A stretch of 64,000 bases of DNA from Dictyobacter vulcani (GCF_008974265.1 NZ_BKZW01000001.1:3472001-3536000); one strand, 5' to 3'; positions 1 through 8,419 are shown, counted from the first letter of the stretch. Notes: generated by a model not told the origin, from the letters alone. Numbers and translations: made by a program.

Positions 1-6
1 AAACAT
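1..6 (-). CDS. possible start of a divergent gene running off the left edge
   Basis: On the minus strand an AAGGAG sequence (complement of 13-18) lies 6 nt upstream of an ATG at 6-4, so a leftward gene may begin here. Only two codons are in the window, so the product cannot be named. This is inferred from ribosome-site spacing alone. Confidence 0.3.
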
Positions 7-329
7 ACATGTCTCCTTAATAAATTGTATTACCTCTATAAATTGTATTACCTCATAATGAGCAGGGCTCTTACTTTCATTACGAAATTTTTGGCCAGGT
101 GGATGTGCATTCGGGTAGCAATTTTGTAAAGAGAATAGATATTCCCTGACGCTTTTTTGTCTGGATGGCGATGACATCGCTTTTCTGTTTCGTTCCTTTT
201 TCAGGAATATCGGGGCAATCTGTATAATGGAAAAAGCAATTCCAATTGCTTTCCGTCTGAGGATAAGCATAAACGTATTTTTAAGCCGGTAAGCTCGTTT
301 ACCGGATAGTGGTAATAGAGGAGGGGAAT
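7..329. other. intergenic region, probably divergent promoter space
   Basis: Non-coding stretch between a possible leftward gene and the lipoprotein gene. It is AT-rich at the left and holds one short tandem duplication (20-54). I recognise no RNA gene or clear operator in the rest. Confidence 0.5.
20..54. repeat. 18-bp tandem duplication
   Basis: The 17-base word ATAAATTGTATTACCTC occurs at 20-36 and again at 38-54, a period of 18. It lies just upstream of the possible leftward start, so it could be replication slippage or a duplicated protein-binding site. Function is unknown. Confidence 0.7.
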
Positions 330-1322
330 GTGGTAAGTCGCCAAATCCGTGTTCTTGGTTTTATCTGCTTGTGTTTGCTCAGTCTGTCAGCCTGTGGTGC
401 ACAGAGCGACAAAAGTAGTTCTACTTCGAAGCCGGTAGCTCCGGCCAAACAGCATCCTGCGCAGATTGCATCGTTCGATCCCTGTACATTGTTTTCCAAA
501 GATGATGTAAGTCATGTATTGGGTGGTGCGGTAGACGTACAGCCTGAATTTGGCTCTCCCATGTGTACCTATAAAGTACATGCCGGTTTCCAATCCCCGC
601 GTGCCAAGGGACCCAAAACCGCTGATATGATGGATCCTGAACAGCGCAGGATCCTGGTAACCGTCGGAAATAGCGATGATGCTCGTGGTTATGTTGATCA
701 GGACCGACTCAATACCGATAAAGGTATTCCGACCCGGATCATCCAGGGCGTGGGCAGCAGCGCATTTAGTGTGCCTCTCAAAACTGGTAAAGCCATTATT
801 GGCTCGCAGGGCAACACGGTTTATACCATCACTATGATCTATCCACATATGGATGCTACTTTGATGGATAATTCCTTGAAAACGCTGGCCCAGGATGCCA
901 GTCGCACGATCGCCGCTAATGCACCTACCCTGGCAGCGCCTGCTCCGCATCCCTGTAGTATGGTGAATGCCCAGAAAGCCAGTCAGCTTTTTCAGCAGCC
1001 AGTGAAATGGTTTTTCACGGTCAACGGTACTGGTGCCGCCAGTTGCGATTACATCACCACGAAGGGCACTCCTCATCGGGTAGAAGTTATTTCCGTGAAT
1101 CGTGCGGATATTGCGAAAGAACTCTACAATAGCGTGGATCGTAAGCTAGCGAGCGATAACAAACAAACCCTTAAAGGTATCGGAGACGCAGCGCTCTACG
1201 ATAAACGCAACTCCACCTGGATCCTGAAAGGTGATACCGTCGTCCATCTGATCATTCTAGGTGAAACGTCGGCGGAAAAAATGCTCTTACCTTTATCAAA
1301 AGATGTTGTCAAACATTTTTAG
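330..1322 (+). CDS. secreted lipoprotein with two DUF3558-like halves
   Basis: Predicted lipoprotein: the N-terminus is a short positive stretch, a hydrophobic run and a lipobox (LSAC), so the mature protein should be anchored at Cys on the outer face of the membrane. A Ser/Thr/Pro/Lys linker follows. Then come two related modules, each opening with a Pro-Cys pair and closing with a second Cys next to Tyr (DPCTLF...CTY and HPCSMV...CDY). This resembles the DUF3558 type of actinobacterial lipoprotein, arranged as a tandem pair; the family call is by pattern only. I chose GTG at 330 because GAGGAGG (318-324) sits just before it. An in-frame GTG at 309 would place the ribosome site inside the gene. 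Transcribed alone, with DUF4870 next downstream. Function unknown. Confidence 0.72.
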   Translation: MVSRQIRVLGFICLCLLSLSACGAQSDKSSSTSKPVAPAKQHPAQIASFDPCTLFSKDDVSHVLGGAVDVQPEFGSPMCTYKVHAGFQSPRAKGPKTADMMDPEQRRILVTVGNSDDARGYVDQDRLNTDKGIPTRIIQGVGSSAFSVPLKTGKAIIGSQGNTVYTITMIYPHMDATLMDNSLKTLAQDASRTIAANAPTLAAPAPHPCSMVNAQKASQLFQQPVKWFFTVNGTGAASCDYITTKGTPHRVEVISVNRADIAKELYNSVDRKLASDNKQTLKGIGDAALYDKRNSTWILKGDTVVHLIILGETSAEKMLLPLSKDVVKHF

Positions 1323-1393
1323 GTGAGTAAAAGGATCTAACCTTTCCTCTGTCTTAGCGTAAATACATCGTAGAAAAGTTTTTCGTTAGGGAC

Positions 1394-1398
1394 GGAGG
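1394..1398 (+). promoter_or_regulatory. ribosome-binding site of the DUF4870 gene
   Basis: GGAGG lies 8 nt before ATG 1407. Two overlapping-frame ORFs in the Gln-rich segment lack such a site, so this decides the reading frame. Confidence 0.7.
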
Positions 1399-1406
1399 AT
1401 GCTCAG

Positions 1407-2051
1407 ATGAGTACAAATCCTAATCAAGGACAGCAACCCGATTCATCCAGGCCTTATGGTGGCTATGGTGGATATAATCCAACCAATCCTGCAGAGGATC
1501 CCTATGGAGCGAGCCAGCCACAACCCGCGACTGGCTCTCCACAGGGGGATCCGAATTACGCTTATGGGCAGGGCGGTCAACAATATGCAACTGGACAGCA
1601 ACAACAGCAGCAGCAACAACAACAACAACAACAATACAATGCCTATGTGCCTCCCAGCAGTGTCAGAGGCACTCCTGGCAGCCAGGCTGGCGCAACAGAT
1701 GCACGTTCCAGAAGATTAGCCTTATTCAGCTATCTTGGAGGATGTTTTACTGGCATCTTTTTCTTTTTCACGCAGCGAAGAAACAATTTTGTACGCTTTC
1801 ATGCCGCACAATCCATTGTCGTGTTTACACCCCTCCTGATTGCTTCCATCGTGTTACAGTTAATCTTAAAGATATGGATTATCGGTGGCCTCCTGACCCC
1901 GCTCATCGGTGGTTGTTTGCTTCCTCTTATCGGGTTCGCTAGTTTAGTGCTCTGGGCTTTCCTTATGCTCCAGGCCTACCGTGGCGTCCGCTTTAAGCTG
2001 CCAATCATAGGAGATTATGCTGAGGCATTAATGGCGCGCTTTTCCAAATAG
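1407..2051 (+). CDS. DUF4870-type membrane protein with Gln-rich head
   Basis: Two-part protein. Residues 1 to about 95 are low complexity, rich in Gln, Gly, Tyr and Pro, with an uninterrupted run of Gln encoded by mixed CAA/CAG codons. The rest is a membrane domain with two or three hydrophobic helices. It contains the family signatures FVRFHAAQS in the first hairpin and FKLPIIGDYAEA at the C-terminus. A paralogue at 31527-32102 has the same plan (FLRFHAMQS, VKLPFVGEWAE). DUF4870/Tic20-like proteins have no settled biochemical role; the soluble head should face the cytoplasm by analogy. Likely monocistronic, ending at a hairpin shared with the convergent kinase gene. Confidence 0.78.
   Translation: MSTNPNQGQQPDSSRPYGGYGGYNPTNPAEDPYGASQPQPATGSPQGDPNYAYGQGGQQYATGQQQQQQQQQQQQQYNAYVPPSSVRGTPGSQAGATDARSRRLALFSYLGGCFTGIFFFFTQRRNNFVRFHAAQSIVVFTPLLIASIVLQLILKIWIIGGLLTPLIGGCLLPLIGFASLVLWAFLMLQAYRGVRFKLPIIGDYAEALMARFSK
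1597..1636 (+). repeat. CAA/CAG trinucleotide tract encoding poly-Gln
   Basis: About thirteen consecutive CAG/CAA codons inside the DUF4870 gene. The mixture of synonymous codons suggests the tract has existed long enough to pick up substitutions. Length variation by slippage would keep frame. Confidence 0.8.
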
Positions 2052-2089
2052 GATCGCCCATAGCCGTTGTAGTGTCCAGCCGTATGCTG

Positions 2090-2124
2090 ACAGAAGAATA
2101 CAAGCATGAATTGTATTCTTCTGT
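2090..2124. terminator. hairpin between convergent genes
   Basis: Arms ACAGAAGAATACA (2090-2102) and its exact complement (2112-2124) form a 13-bp stem with a 9-nt loop between the DUF4870 gene and the leftward kinase locus. There is no long T tract, so it is a probable rather than certain bidirectional terminator. Confidence 0.5.
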
Positions 2125-2161
2125 TAGCTCCCCTATGCTCTGGCAGTAAAAATGATTAAAA

Positions 2162-2710
2162 TTAAGAAGTCAAGCGCAATATATAATATGTTAAAAATAA
2201 GAAGCCAATCACAATATAAATAGATGTAAAAATAGCGCTTAATGTCAGACCAGTAGTGGCTGTGGCTGTTTTTAGTTTCCGTTGCTTCGCAAATTTTTGA
2301 CCTTTAAGCCCACAAATGACCCCTAGCAAAGAAGGCATCAACAGTGCTAAGTAGAATAAAATTGTGGTAGAAACATTTGATGCGAAAGCATGAGAAATAT
2401 TTGAACATAAAAAGATTGGCCAGAGAATACTTATGATGCCACAGATAACGCTGAATCTGGCATAGGCATTGGGTGGTGCTGGTGGTGTAAAAGATGGCAA
2501 TGCTTGAGCGGCAGGTGCATACATCTGTTGTTGTGGGTAATAATAGTTCGAGGTCACGCCTCCTCCAGCTTGATTGTTGAGGAGCGAGCCAGGAACCACA
2601 CCTGGTGTAATCATCGTCGGATTTACGGTGGTATAGAAGGCTGGCTGGTAGGCAGCAGTATAGACGCCCGGCCGTTGATAATAGAGCTGTGACACTTCGT
2701 GTAGTAAGTG
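2162..2710 (-). CDS. DUF4190-like membrane tail, probably the frameshifted 3' part of the kinase gene
   Basis: Codes for a Tyr/Pro/Gln-rich segment followed by about three hydrophobic helices, with DUF4190-like features (ARFSVICGIISI, GVICGLKGQKFAK). The only start in this frame near the beginning is GTG 2695, and nothing like a ribosome site precedes it. The frame stays open upstream into the kinase coding region. Reading the kinase up to IQEIQNT and then switching frame gives LLHEVSQLYYQRPG, which makes a smooth continuation. I infer one original protein (zinc ribbon, kinase, linker, membrane domain) split by a single-base change at the TTTT run 2711-2714. A separate small membrane protein translated by coupling is the alternative. 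Confidence 0.55.
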   Translation of the reverse strand, partial: HLLHEVSQLYYQRPGVYTAAYQPAFYTTVNPTMITPGVVPGSLLNNQAGGGVTSNYYYPQQQMYAPAAQALPSFTPPAPPNAYARFSVICGIISILWPIFLCSNISHAFASNVSTTILFYLALLMPSLLGVICGLKGQKFAKQRKLKTATATTGLTLSAIFTSIYIVIGFLFLTYYILRLTS

Positions 2711-3615
2711 TTTTGTATCTCCTGGATTGATCCTGGACGTTGCCCACTACTAAGCGCTGTCATCTGTTGGATGAGGGCATTCAGTTTGGCCTGCACCGGA
2801 TGGTGCAGATCTGGTAGCGGGGCAAAGGCAAAGGGCGAGAGACTGGGATCGTTTCCCGTTAGTAACTGATGCAGAATCGCACCCAGGCTATAGATATCTG
2901 AGCGTGGTGTGGTCTGGGCCTTACCATATTGTTCGGGGGCCGCATAGCCAGGTGAACCAAACGGGATCGTATCTTTTTGTTTGCCTGCTTTAAACTGGCG
3001 CGCGATACCAAAATCAATCAGAAAGATTTGTCCCTGAGTCGTGAGCATCACATTTGAAGGCTTGAGATCGCGAAAGATAATCGCAGGTTCATGGGCATGC
3101 AGGTAAGCCAGCACATCGCAGAGGATCTGCGCCAGATCCAGTACTTCACTTAAGGGGAGTGTAGTTGTCGGGTGACGCGCCAGATAGTTCTCTAACGTTT
3201 CGCCCTCGACATAATCCATCACGATATACCAGCATTCGCTATCCGCAAAATGTTGATGCAGGCGTGGTAGATTTCGCTGGGTCAATTTACTCAGCATAGT
3301 GACTTCGCGATTAAACGCATCGGTCGCTTCAATCTTTTCCGCTGCCGTCAGTCCGCGCAGGCTCACCGTCTTCAAAGCCAGTAGCTGTTTCGTCTGGAGA
3401 TCTTCAGCCTGGAAGACCACACTAAAGCCCCCGGCCCCCACGCGTTTAACGAGGCGGTAGCGCTTCTGAAGGATGGCTCCCTCGACTGGCAAAGGTTCTG
3501 GCAGATCTTCCTGTAGGGCGGCTAGTAGATGCCCGCAGGCAAAACACTGTTCATCCTCTTTCTGGTTACTTGCTCCACAGTGTGAGCAATAGACATCCAA
3601 TTGCTCCATATACAT
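2623..3615 (-). CDS. zinc-ribbon serine/threonine protein kinase
   Basis: Hanks-type Ser/Thr kinase. An N-terminal zinc ribbon uses C10, C13, C24 and C27. The kinase domain spans residues 53 to about 310: Gly loop GAGGFSVV, ATP-binding Lys in ALK (K82), catalytic FRDLKPSN (Phe replaces the usual His; catalytic D183), Mg-binding DFG (D201), and GYAAPEQYG in the activation segment. The last 20 or so residues in this frame look out of register, consistent with the gene continuing in another frame into the membrane tail downstream. It should be a cytoplasmic or membrane-tethered signalling kinase of unknown input. ATG 3615 is preceded by a GAGAG ribosome site. Confidence 0.85.
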   Translation of the reverse strand: MYMEQLDVYCSHCGASNQKEDEQCFACGHLLAALQEDLPEPLPVEGAILQKRYRLVKRVGAGGFSVVFQAEDLQTKQLLALKTVSLRGLTAAEKIEATDAFNREVTMLSKLTQRNLPRLHQHFADSECWYIVMDYVEGETLENYLARHPTTTLPLSEVLDLAQILCDVLAYLHAHEPAIIFRDLKPSNVMLTTQGQIFLIDFGIARQFKAGKQKDTIPFGSPGYAAPEQYGKAQTTPRSDIYSLGAILHQLLTGNDPSLSPFAFAPLPDLHHPVQAKLNALIQQMTALSSGQRPGSIQEIQNTYYTKCHSSIINGRASILLPTSQPSIPP

Positions 3616-3790
3616 AAATCAACTCTCTATTGATACTATGATGGTATTTCTTGTTCGTATTATAGGCGACTGGATGCCAGATTTTACAAGGTCAAATGAC
3701 TCATTTTTCGCAGTTCACGATTGTCTTTCAAGAGGGTGGTAGCCGAGCAGTTCAGGATACGTAGCGTGCTGCTTGGTTTCCCATTATTCC

Positions 3791-4024
3791 TTAGCGCCCA
3801 ACCGTCTTCAGGCGCTCTGGACGGCGAATGAAATAGTATAGCAAGGCTCCAAAGAAAGGTACACACAGGATAAAGCTGAGCCATGCCATTTTATCATTGG
3901 TGTTTGCAGGCTCTTTTGTAAGACAGTCCACAATCACCCAGACCCAAAAGATCGCAGCCAGTGCGGCCAATCCTGGTGATCCAATACCCAGCAGATAGAG
4001 CAGAGCGTTGAAGGGATAGAACAT
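3791..4024 (-). CDS. small two-TM protein, cardiolipin-synthase N-terminal (PLDc_N) type
   Basis: 77 residues with two hydrophobic helices. The second, followed by a basic RRPER tail and preceded by Lys-Met-Ala-Trp, matches the pattern of the PLDc_N domain (WL...PFFGALLYYF). Such stand-alone domains are common and of unknown role. I start at ATG 4024 because AGAGGTG lies 7 nt upstream. An in-frame ATG 138 nt further upstream has no ribosome site and would add an unrelated N-terminus. Transcribed toward the kinase, about 170 bp apart. Confidence 0.68.
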   Translation of the reverse strand: MFYPFNALLYLLGIGSPGLAALAAIFWVWVIVDCLTKEPANTNDKMAWLSFILCVPFFGALLYYFIRRPERLKTVGR

Positions 4025-4168
4025 AGCTTTCACCTCTTTTGATGCATGTATAGTAGCCACCACGAAGCACGATGGCTGTCTATAGATGTGACATTGAAAC
4101 AAGGATATTATTGATGGGTTTATACATTTTAATAATACGTCATTTATAAATATGAGTTGCAAAAGGGC

Positions 4169-4218
4169 AGAAAAATAGCTACTGTAGTACTATCGTAACT
4201 GGATAGCACTACAGTAGC
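4169..4218 (-). terminator. intrinsic terminator after the nitroreductase
   Basis: Arms at 4178-4194 and 4202-4218 pair over 17 bp with one mismatch. On the minus strand the stem is followed by TATTTTTC. It lies directly beyond the nitroreductase stop. Confidence 0.75.
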
Positions 4219-4229
4219 CAGGTGGCAGT

Positions 4230-4886
4230 TTACCAGCTGTTCAAGTGAATAATTTGATCCAGGGGTTTACGTGGGCCGGCCTTAAAATCAGTGCCAAGGG
4301 TATAAGCAACTGGAATCAAGGCCGTCTGGGTAAATTTTTCATAAGGGATACCCAGCAGTTCAGCTGCCTCTTTTTCATATATTAAGTGGAGTGTCGTCCA
4401 GGCAGTACCGAGACTGCGGGCCCGAGCTGCCAGCATAAAGTTCCAGACAGACGGCAGAATCGAGCCCCAGCTACCAGCCTGTTGCGGAAGCGAAGCACCC
4501 TCTAAACGGCCCCGGATGCAGGGAATTACATGCACCGGTACCTCGTGAAGATGTTCAGACAGATAATCCGCTGATGACACAACGCGTTCCTGTACCGCGG
4601 CCGCTTCAGGATTGGTTTCCTGGAGCTTTTTTAGTCCTTTTAAAGAATCAGTGCGATACGGACTAAAACTTTTTCGATAGAGTTCGGCGAGTCCCTGGCG
4701 TTTGTCGGCATCGGTCACGACCATAAAATGCCATTGCTGGCTATTACTGCCACTGGGAGCCTGAGTGGCAATCTCAATGCATTCGCGTATAAGTTCTGGC
4801 TCAACTGGTCGTGAGAGATCCAGGCGTTTACGAACCGTCCGGGTGGTTGTCAATAATTGATCTGGTGTAAGTTCTAACTGCGTCAT
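4230..4886 (-). CDS. nitroreductase family FMN oxidoreductase
   Basis: 218-residue flavoprotein of the nitroreductase superfamily, expected to reduce nitroaromatics, quinones or related electrophiles with NAD(P)H in the cytoplasm. Visible features: TVRKRLDLS near the start, where the Arg contacts FMN phosphate; the QAPSGSNSQQWHFMVV block that binds FMN; and the C-terminal LGTAWTTLHL and GIPYEK segments. ATG 4886 is preceded by AAGGAAAAAAG; an upstream in-frame ATG lacks a site. Substrate cannot be told from sequence. Monocistronic, with its own terminator. Confidence 0.88.
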   Translation of the reverse strand: MTQLELTPDQLLTTTRTVRKRLDLSRPVEPELIRECIEIATQAPSGSNSQQWHFMVVTDADKRQGLAELYRKSFSPYRTDSLKGLKKLQETNPEAAAVQERVVSSADYLSEHLHEVPVHVIPCIRGRLEGASLPQQAGSWGSILPSVWNFMLAARARSLGTAWTTLHLIYEKEAAELLGIPYEKFTQTALIPVAYTLGTDFKAGPRKPLDQIIHLNSW

Positions 4887-5011
4887 ACTCTTTTTTCCTT
4901 GTCTCTCTATACAAAACATTTCTATCTTTAGACACGTTTGATTATCCGGCCGGGTCTCTTCTCAACTGACTGTATCAGACGGGATGGATTGAAAAGGGAG
5001 CTTGTTGACTT

Positions 5012-6199
5012 TTATCTCACTGGCCTGGTGTTGACCAGCGTCGAGGCATCCAATTGTGCGATCGATGAATAGCCACTTAAAGCTAGCGAGAGATCCAGAT
5101 CGGCCAGGATGTTTTCTAGCACCGTCTGTACGCCCTGCTCCCCTTCCAGAGCCAATCCCCAGATATAGGGTCTCCCCAGGAGTACCGCCTGCGCGCCCAG
5201 GGCTAGCGCTTTGATGATATCTGAACCGCGACGGATACCACTATCAAAAAGGATGGGCACCTGTTTATTCACGGCCTCAACGATTGCTGGCAGAGCATCC
5301 AGAGCCGCCAGTGAACCAGCCACCTGGCGACCGCCATGGTTGGATACGATAATACCATCCATGCCCATCTCAAGCGCTTTACGTGCATCATCTGGATGTA
5401 GGATGCCCTTGAGAATGATCGGCAGGCTGGTATGCTGGCGGAGAAAACTGAGCTGTTCCCAGGTGAGAGCAGGATTGAGGAAAATATCCGTAAAATAGCG
5501 TACTGCGGTCGCAGGATCTTTCTCTGGTGGTTGAGCTAACGCCTGGCGGAACACAGGATCACTGAAATAATTGGCCAGCCCTTCTCCTAACAGGAATGGT
5601 AGATAGGCGTTCTGGATATCCTGTTCACGCCAGCCGAGGAGTAGCGTATCCAGAGTAACCACAATCGCGCTATATCCGGACTGTTCAGCCCGACGCACAA
5701 AACTGGCGTTCAAATCTGGATTTTTACTCCAATAGAGTTGGAACCAGCGCAGTGTGTCGCCTGCTGCCTGTGCTACCTCTTCCAGGCTACGCGATGAGGC
5801 GGTACTCAGGATCAGCGGAACGTTAGTACTGTGGGCTGCCCTGGCCACAGCGAGTTCAGCCTCGGGGTGAATAATAGACTGCACACCAATGGGAGCCAGC
5901 AATAATGGAACCGGTAACTGCATCTGAAGAATGGTTGTGCTCAGTTGCCGTTGCGAAACGCCACGGAGCATGCGTGGTACAATCTGCCAACGGTGAAAAG
6001 CCTCCAGATTGGACCTCATCGTATCATCCATGCCCGCCAGATAGCCACTGGCCTCCGGCTTCAACCGTGCAACAGCCTGCCGCTCCAATGCTTCAGGACT
6101 TACTGGTAGCGACGGACGTTGTCCCTGAAGTCCCTGTAAATACACCTGCATCTGGCGCGTCAGACCATAAGCCGGGGAGATCGGTTGTTCATCTTTCAT
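5012..6199 (-). CDS. FMN-dependent alpha-hydroxyacid oxidase (lactate 2-monooxygenase-like)
   Basis: TIM-barrel flavoenzyme of the (S)-2-hydroxyacid oxidase family, 395 aa. Signatures: PVPLLLAPIGVQSIIHPEAE, STASSRSLEEVA, the catalytic SNHGGRQ (His/Arg pair), and the phosphate-binding GIRRGSD and LGRPYIWGL near the C-terminus. The N-terminal extension and overall match resemble lactate 2-monooxygenase, which turns lactate into acetate, CO2 and water, more than short lactate oxidases. The substrate is an inference. ATG 6199 follows AAAGGAGG. Monocistronic. Confidence 0.85.
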   Translation of the reverse strand: MKDEQPISPAYGLTRQMQVYLQGLQGQRPSLPVSPEALERQAVARLKPEASGYLAGMDDTMRSNLEAFHRWQIVPRMLRGVSQRQLSTTILQMQLPVPLLLAPIGVQSIIHPEAELAVARAAHSTNVPLILSTASSRSLEEVAQAAGDTLRWFQLYWSKNPDLNASFVRRAEQSGYSAIVVTLDTLLLGWREQDIQNAYLPFLLGEGLANYFSDPVFRQALAQPPEKDPATAVRYFTDIFLNPALTWEQLSFLRQHTSLPIILKGILHPDDARKALEMGMDGIIVSNHGGRQVAGSLAALDALPAIVEAVNKQVPILFDSGIRRGSDIIKALALGAQAVLLGRPYIWGLALEGEQGVQTVLENILADLDLSLALSGYSSIAQLDASTLVNTRPVR

Positions 6200-6684
6200 A
6201 AAGCCTCCTTTGCGCAAAACAAAAGCGTAACGCTAAACATCTCTCCTTGTTCGCTTCATTGTACCACTGTGCTTTATTGCATGCGTAGAAGCTCCAATAA
6301 TCAAAAATGCAGGAAAAAATATGCCCGCTTTTAACGGCGCTGCAAAACGTCTCTTTGGCCTGAATGGTATTTTATATCCATTCAATGTGAAAAGTGGTCC
6401 TAAAAGTTTGACGGTATGTAGAGGATATGATAGGGTTGCTATAGGTTGCTATGTACGCATTTTATCGAATTCCATTCAATTGTGTGAGTGGAGTTGCCTG
6501 ACAGGCGATACCCTTTTCGCAGAACTGATCAGCTTCTAAGTGCTGGTCTGTGGTGACTTCGCGCGCCGTGTATGCGCGGCAGTCACGATGGCTTTTCAAT
6601 ACTATGCCATCATCGATAGCAAATAAAAATAAATCTACGAAACCACATTAAGCAGAAAAATCATATCTAATTTGGATAGGATCT
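6200..6684. other. 485-bp intergenic region
   Basis: Separates divergent genes, so it should carry both promoters. A small imperfect hairpin with a GTGACT/AGTCAC outer stem around a GC-rich core occurs at 6553-6586. Short open frames here lack ribosome sites. Nothing else is recognisable. Confidence 0.45.
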
Positions 6685-7992
6685 ATGGCATTGATGACAT
6701 CCCCTAAAACTTCTAATCAGAAAAATACGATCGCCGTTTTAGATGGAGTGCGTGCATTTGCGTGCTTCCTTGTGATTGGATATCACATCAACAAATTTTC
6801 GCATGATGCACATGTCTGGAATTATGGACAATTTGGCGGTGTCACGACTGGCTTTGCTCTGGTTGGTGGATATGGAGTAACGCTCTTTTTTGTGCTGTCT
6901 GGCTTTCTCCTATTCATTCCGTTTACGAAATCCCTCTTATTTTGTGACGCCTGGCCATCGCCTCGTACCTATTATCTCAGACGTATCTTCCGTATCTGGC
7001 CGGGCTATTATTTTTCGCTGGCTATTCTGTTGTTATTGGTAGCGCCAAATTATTTACACTTTGATCATTTAAAGCAACTCTTTCTCTTCGCGACATTTTT
7101 AATGGATTCGTCTAAACAAACCTATCAAGCTATCAATGGACCTTTCTGGACGCTGGCGGTGGAGTGGCAATACTATATGCTGTTGCCGTTGATTGCTATA
7201 AGCATACGTTGGGTGGTGAGTAAAACAGATGACCAGAAAAAACGTGGAGTACTCCTGTTTCTGTGTTTGCTGGCGTTAGTCGCGTGGGGATTGGTAACGC
7301 GTGCCTGGGGACGGTCATTTGATATAAATCCTAACCAGCAATTGTGGCTGCCTGTCTATTTGCATAATTTCGTCAGGTTTTGTTTGTATGGACAGAGTGG
7401 AAAGTACCTGGAAGATTTTGCGATTGGCATGATGGTCTGTGTTGCCTACCAGTTGATCCAGCGCCATCCTGAAGCACTGGCAAGCCGTTTGATCAAACAG
7501 AGTAGCTGGGGTATCTGGCTGCTGGGCGTCGCCTGCTTCTGTTTCATGTCCCTCTGGTTCCTGACTGGCTACTACTCCGTACTGGTTCCATACATTGGTG
7601 CCCACAACTGGCTGGTTGAACTGGGCTTTGCGATTAGTTTTGGACTGTGTGTTCTCGCATTGCTCTGTGGACCAATTAGCCTGCGTTGGTTCTGGGAAAC
7701 GAAGCCTTTGCGCTGGTTGGGCCTGTTATCCTATGGTCTATATATCTGGCATGAGCCACTCTTATTCTTTTTCCAGGATTACCTGTTGCGGCCGTTCATC
7801 GGCTGGCCAAATCCGGTGCGCTACGGTTTATACTGGGCCAGTATTATCCTGATCGCGATTCCTCTCTGTTATGCTTTCTATCGTATTATTGAGCTCCCAT
7901 GGATCGAGGTCGGGGTAAAATATATTCGTTCCCGTAAGCCGATAGACAATGCTCAGCCAGCCGCAAAGGCCCAGGTAGAGCAAGCTGTGTAA
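6685..7992 (+). CDS. acyltransferase 3 family membrane protein
   Basis: 435-residue integral membrane O-acyltransferase of the OafA/YrhL/NodX type, with about ten hydrophobic helices. The conserved His is in IGYHINKF near the first helix, followed by the VTLFFVLSGFLL signature and RRIFRIWPGYY. These enzymes acetylate sugars of surface polysaccharides or lipids; the acceptor is unknown. The C-terminus ends in a short hydrophilic tail. ATG 6685 follows GGATAGGATCT. No glycan gene is adjacent. Confidence 0.88.
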   Translation: MALMTSPKTSNQKNTIAVLDGVRAFACFLVIGYHINKFSHDAHVWNYGQFGGVTTGFALVGGYGVTLFFVLSGFLLFIPFTKSLLFCDAWPSPRTYYLRRIFRIWPGYYFSLAILLLLVAPNYLHFDHLKQLFLFATFLMDSSKQTYQAINGPFWTLAVEWQYYMLLPLIAISIRWVVSKTDDQKKRGVLLFLCLLALVAWGLVTRAWGRSFDINPNQQLWLPVYLHNFVRFCLYGQSGKYLEDFAIGMMVCVAYQLIQRHPEALASRLIKQSSWGIWLLGVACFCFMSLWFLTGYYSVLVPYIGAHNWLVELGFAISFGLCVLALLCGPISLRWFWETKPLRWLGLLSYGLYIWHEPLLFFFQDYLLRPFIGWPNPVRYGLYWASIILIAIPLCYAFYRIIELPWIEVGVKYIRSRKPIDNAQPAAKAQVEQAV

Positions 7993-8018
7993 TGATCATC
8001 CTTTTGTTATGGTCCTGC

Positions 8019-8053
8019 GTGTATAAAGAACAAACACAAGTTTCTTTATACAC
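8019..8053. promoter_or_regulatory. 12-bp perfect inverted repeat just ahead of a ribosome site
   Basis: GTGTATAAAGAA (8019-8030) and its complement (8042-8053) flank an 11-nt loop. The right arm ends 2 nt before the AGGAAGGA ribosome site of the next gene. No T run follows, so an operator or mRNA hairpin affecting translation is as likely as a terminator for the acyltransferase. Confidence 0.5.
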
Positions 8054-8071
8054 ACAGGAAGGATGTTCATC

Positions 8072-8314
8072 ATGTCAACGCTTAATGAGCACGATCGGGA
8101 CAAATTGTCTGATAGCGCCTATGCCTTTCCAAAGGAGCGCAAAGAGCCATTGAATGATGCCGCTCATGTGCGCAACGCACTGGCGCGCTTCGACCAGGTC
8201 CATGGTGTTTCAGATGCTGAACGCGATGAAGCCTGGAAGCGTATCAAACAGGCCGCCAAAAAATTTGATGTTGAGATTCAAGAAAATGATTGGCGTGAGC
8301 TGAAAAAGAAATAG
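8072..8314 (+). CDS. small DUF6582-like protein
   Basis: 80-residue charged cytoplasmic protein. It matches a widespread uncharacterised family by the string of motifs SDSAYAFPKERK, PLNDAAHVRNALARF and SDAERDEAWKRIKQAAKKF, which I associate with DUF6582. ATG 8072 is chosen over ATG 8063 because the AGGAAGGA site (8056-8063) is 8 nt from it. Function unknown; the family often has a KER-rich early segment and helical C-terminal half. Own hairpin upstream and terminator downstream indicate independent expression. Confidence 0.75.
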   Translation: MSTLNEHDRDKLSDSAYAFPKERKEPLNDAAHVRNALARFDQVHGVSDAERDEAWKRIKQAAKKFDVEIQENDWRELKKK

Positions 8315-8318
8315 AGCA

Positions 8319-8354
8319 AAAAGAGCACTTGCCTGTCAGGTGCTCTTTCTTTTA
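8319..8354 (+). terminator. intrinsic terminator
   Basis: AAAGAGCAC (8320-8328) pairs with GTGCTCTTT (8340-8348), followed by CTTTT, immediately after the stop codon of the DUF6582-like gene. Confidence 0.85.
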
Positions 8355-8419
8355 GCGATAGCATGCAAAAATGCCCTCTGTATGCTCCCCATGCCCTCCA
8401 TCATTTCTCTGCATGAGTT

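Noticed and set aside
387-1076. 229-residue frame opposite the lipoprotein gene
   Set aside because: Antisense, without a ribosome site; the sense gene has signal peptide and paired Cys motifs.
1443-1634. Leu-rich frame antisense to the poly-Gln tract
   Set aside because: The Leu run is just the reverse complement of CAG/CAA repeats.
5905-6201. 98-residue frame opposite the hydroxyacid oxidase
   Set aside because: Lies wholly antisense to a clear gene and lacks a ribosome site.
6321-6539. 72-residue frame in the intergenic gap
   Set aside because: No ribosome site, no recognisable motif; likely chance.
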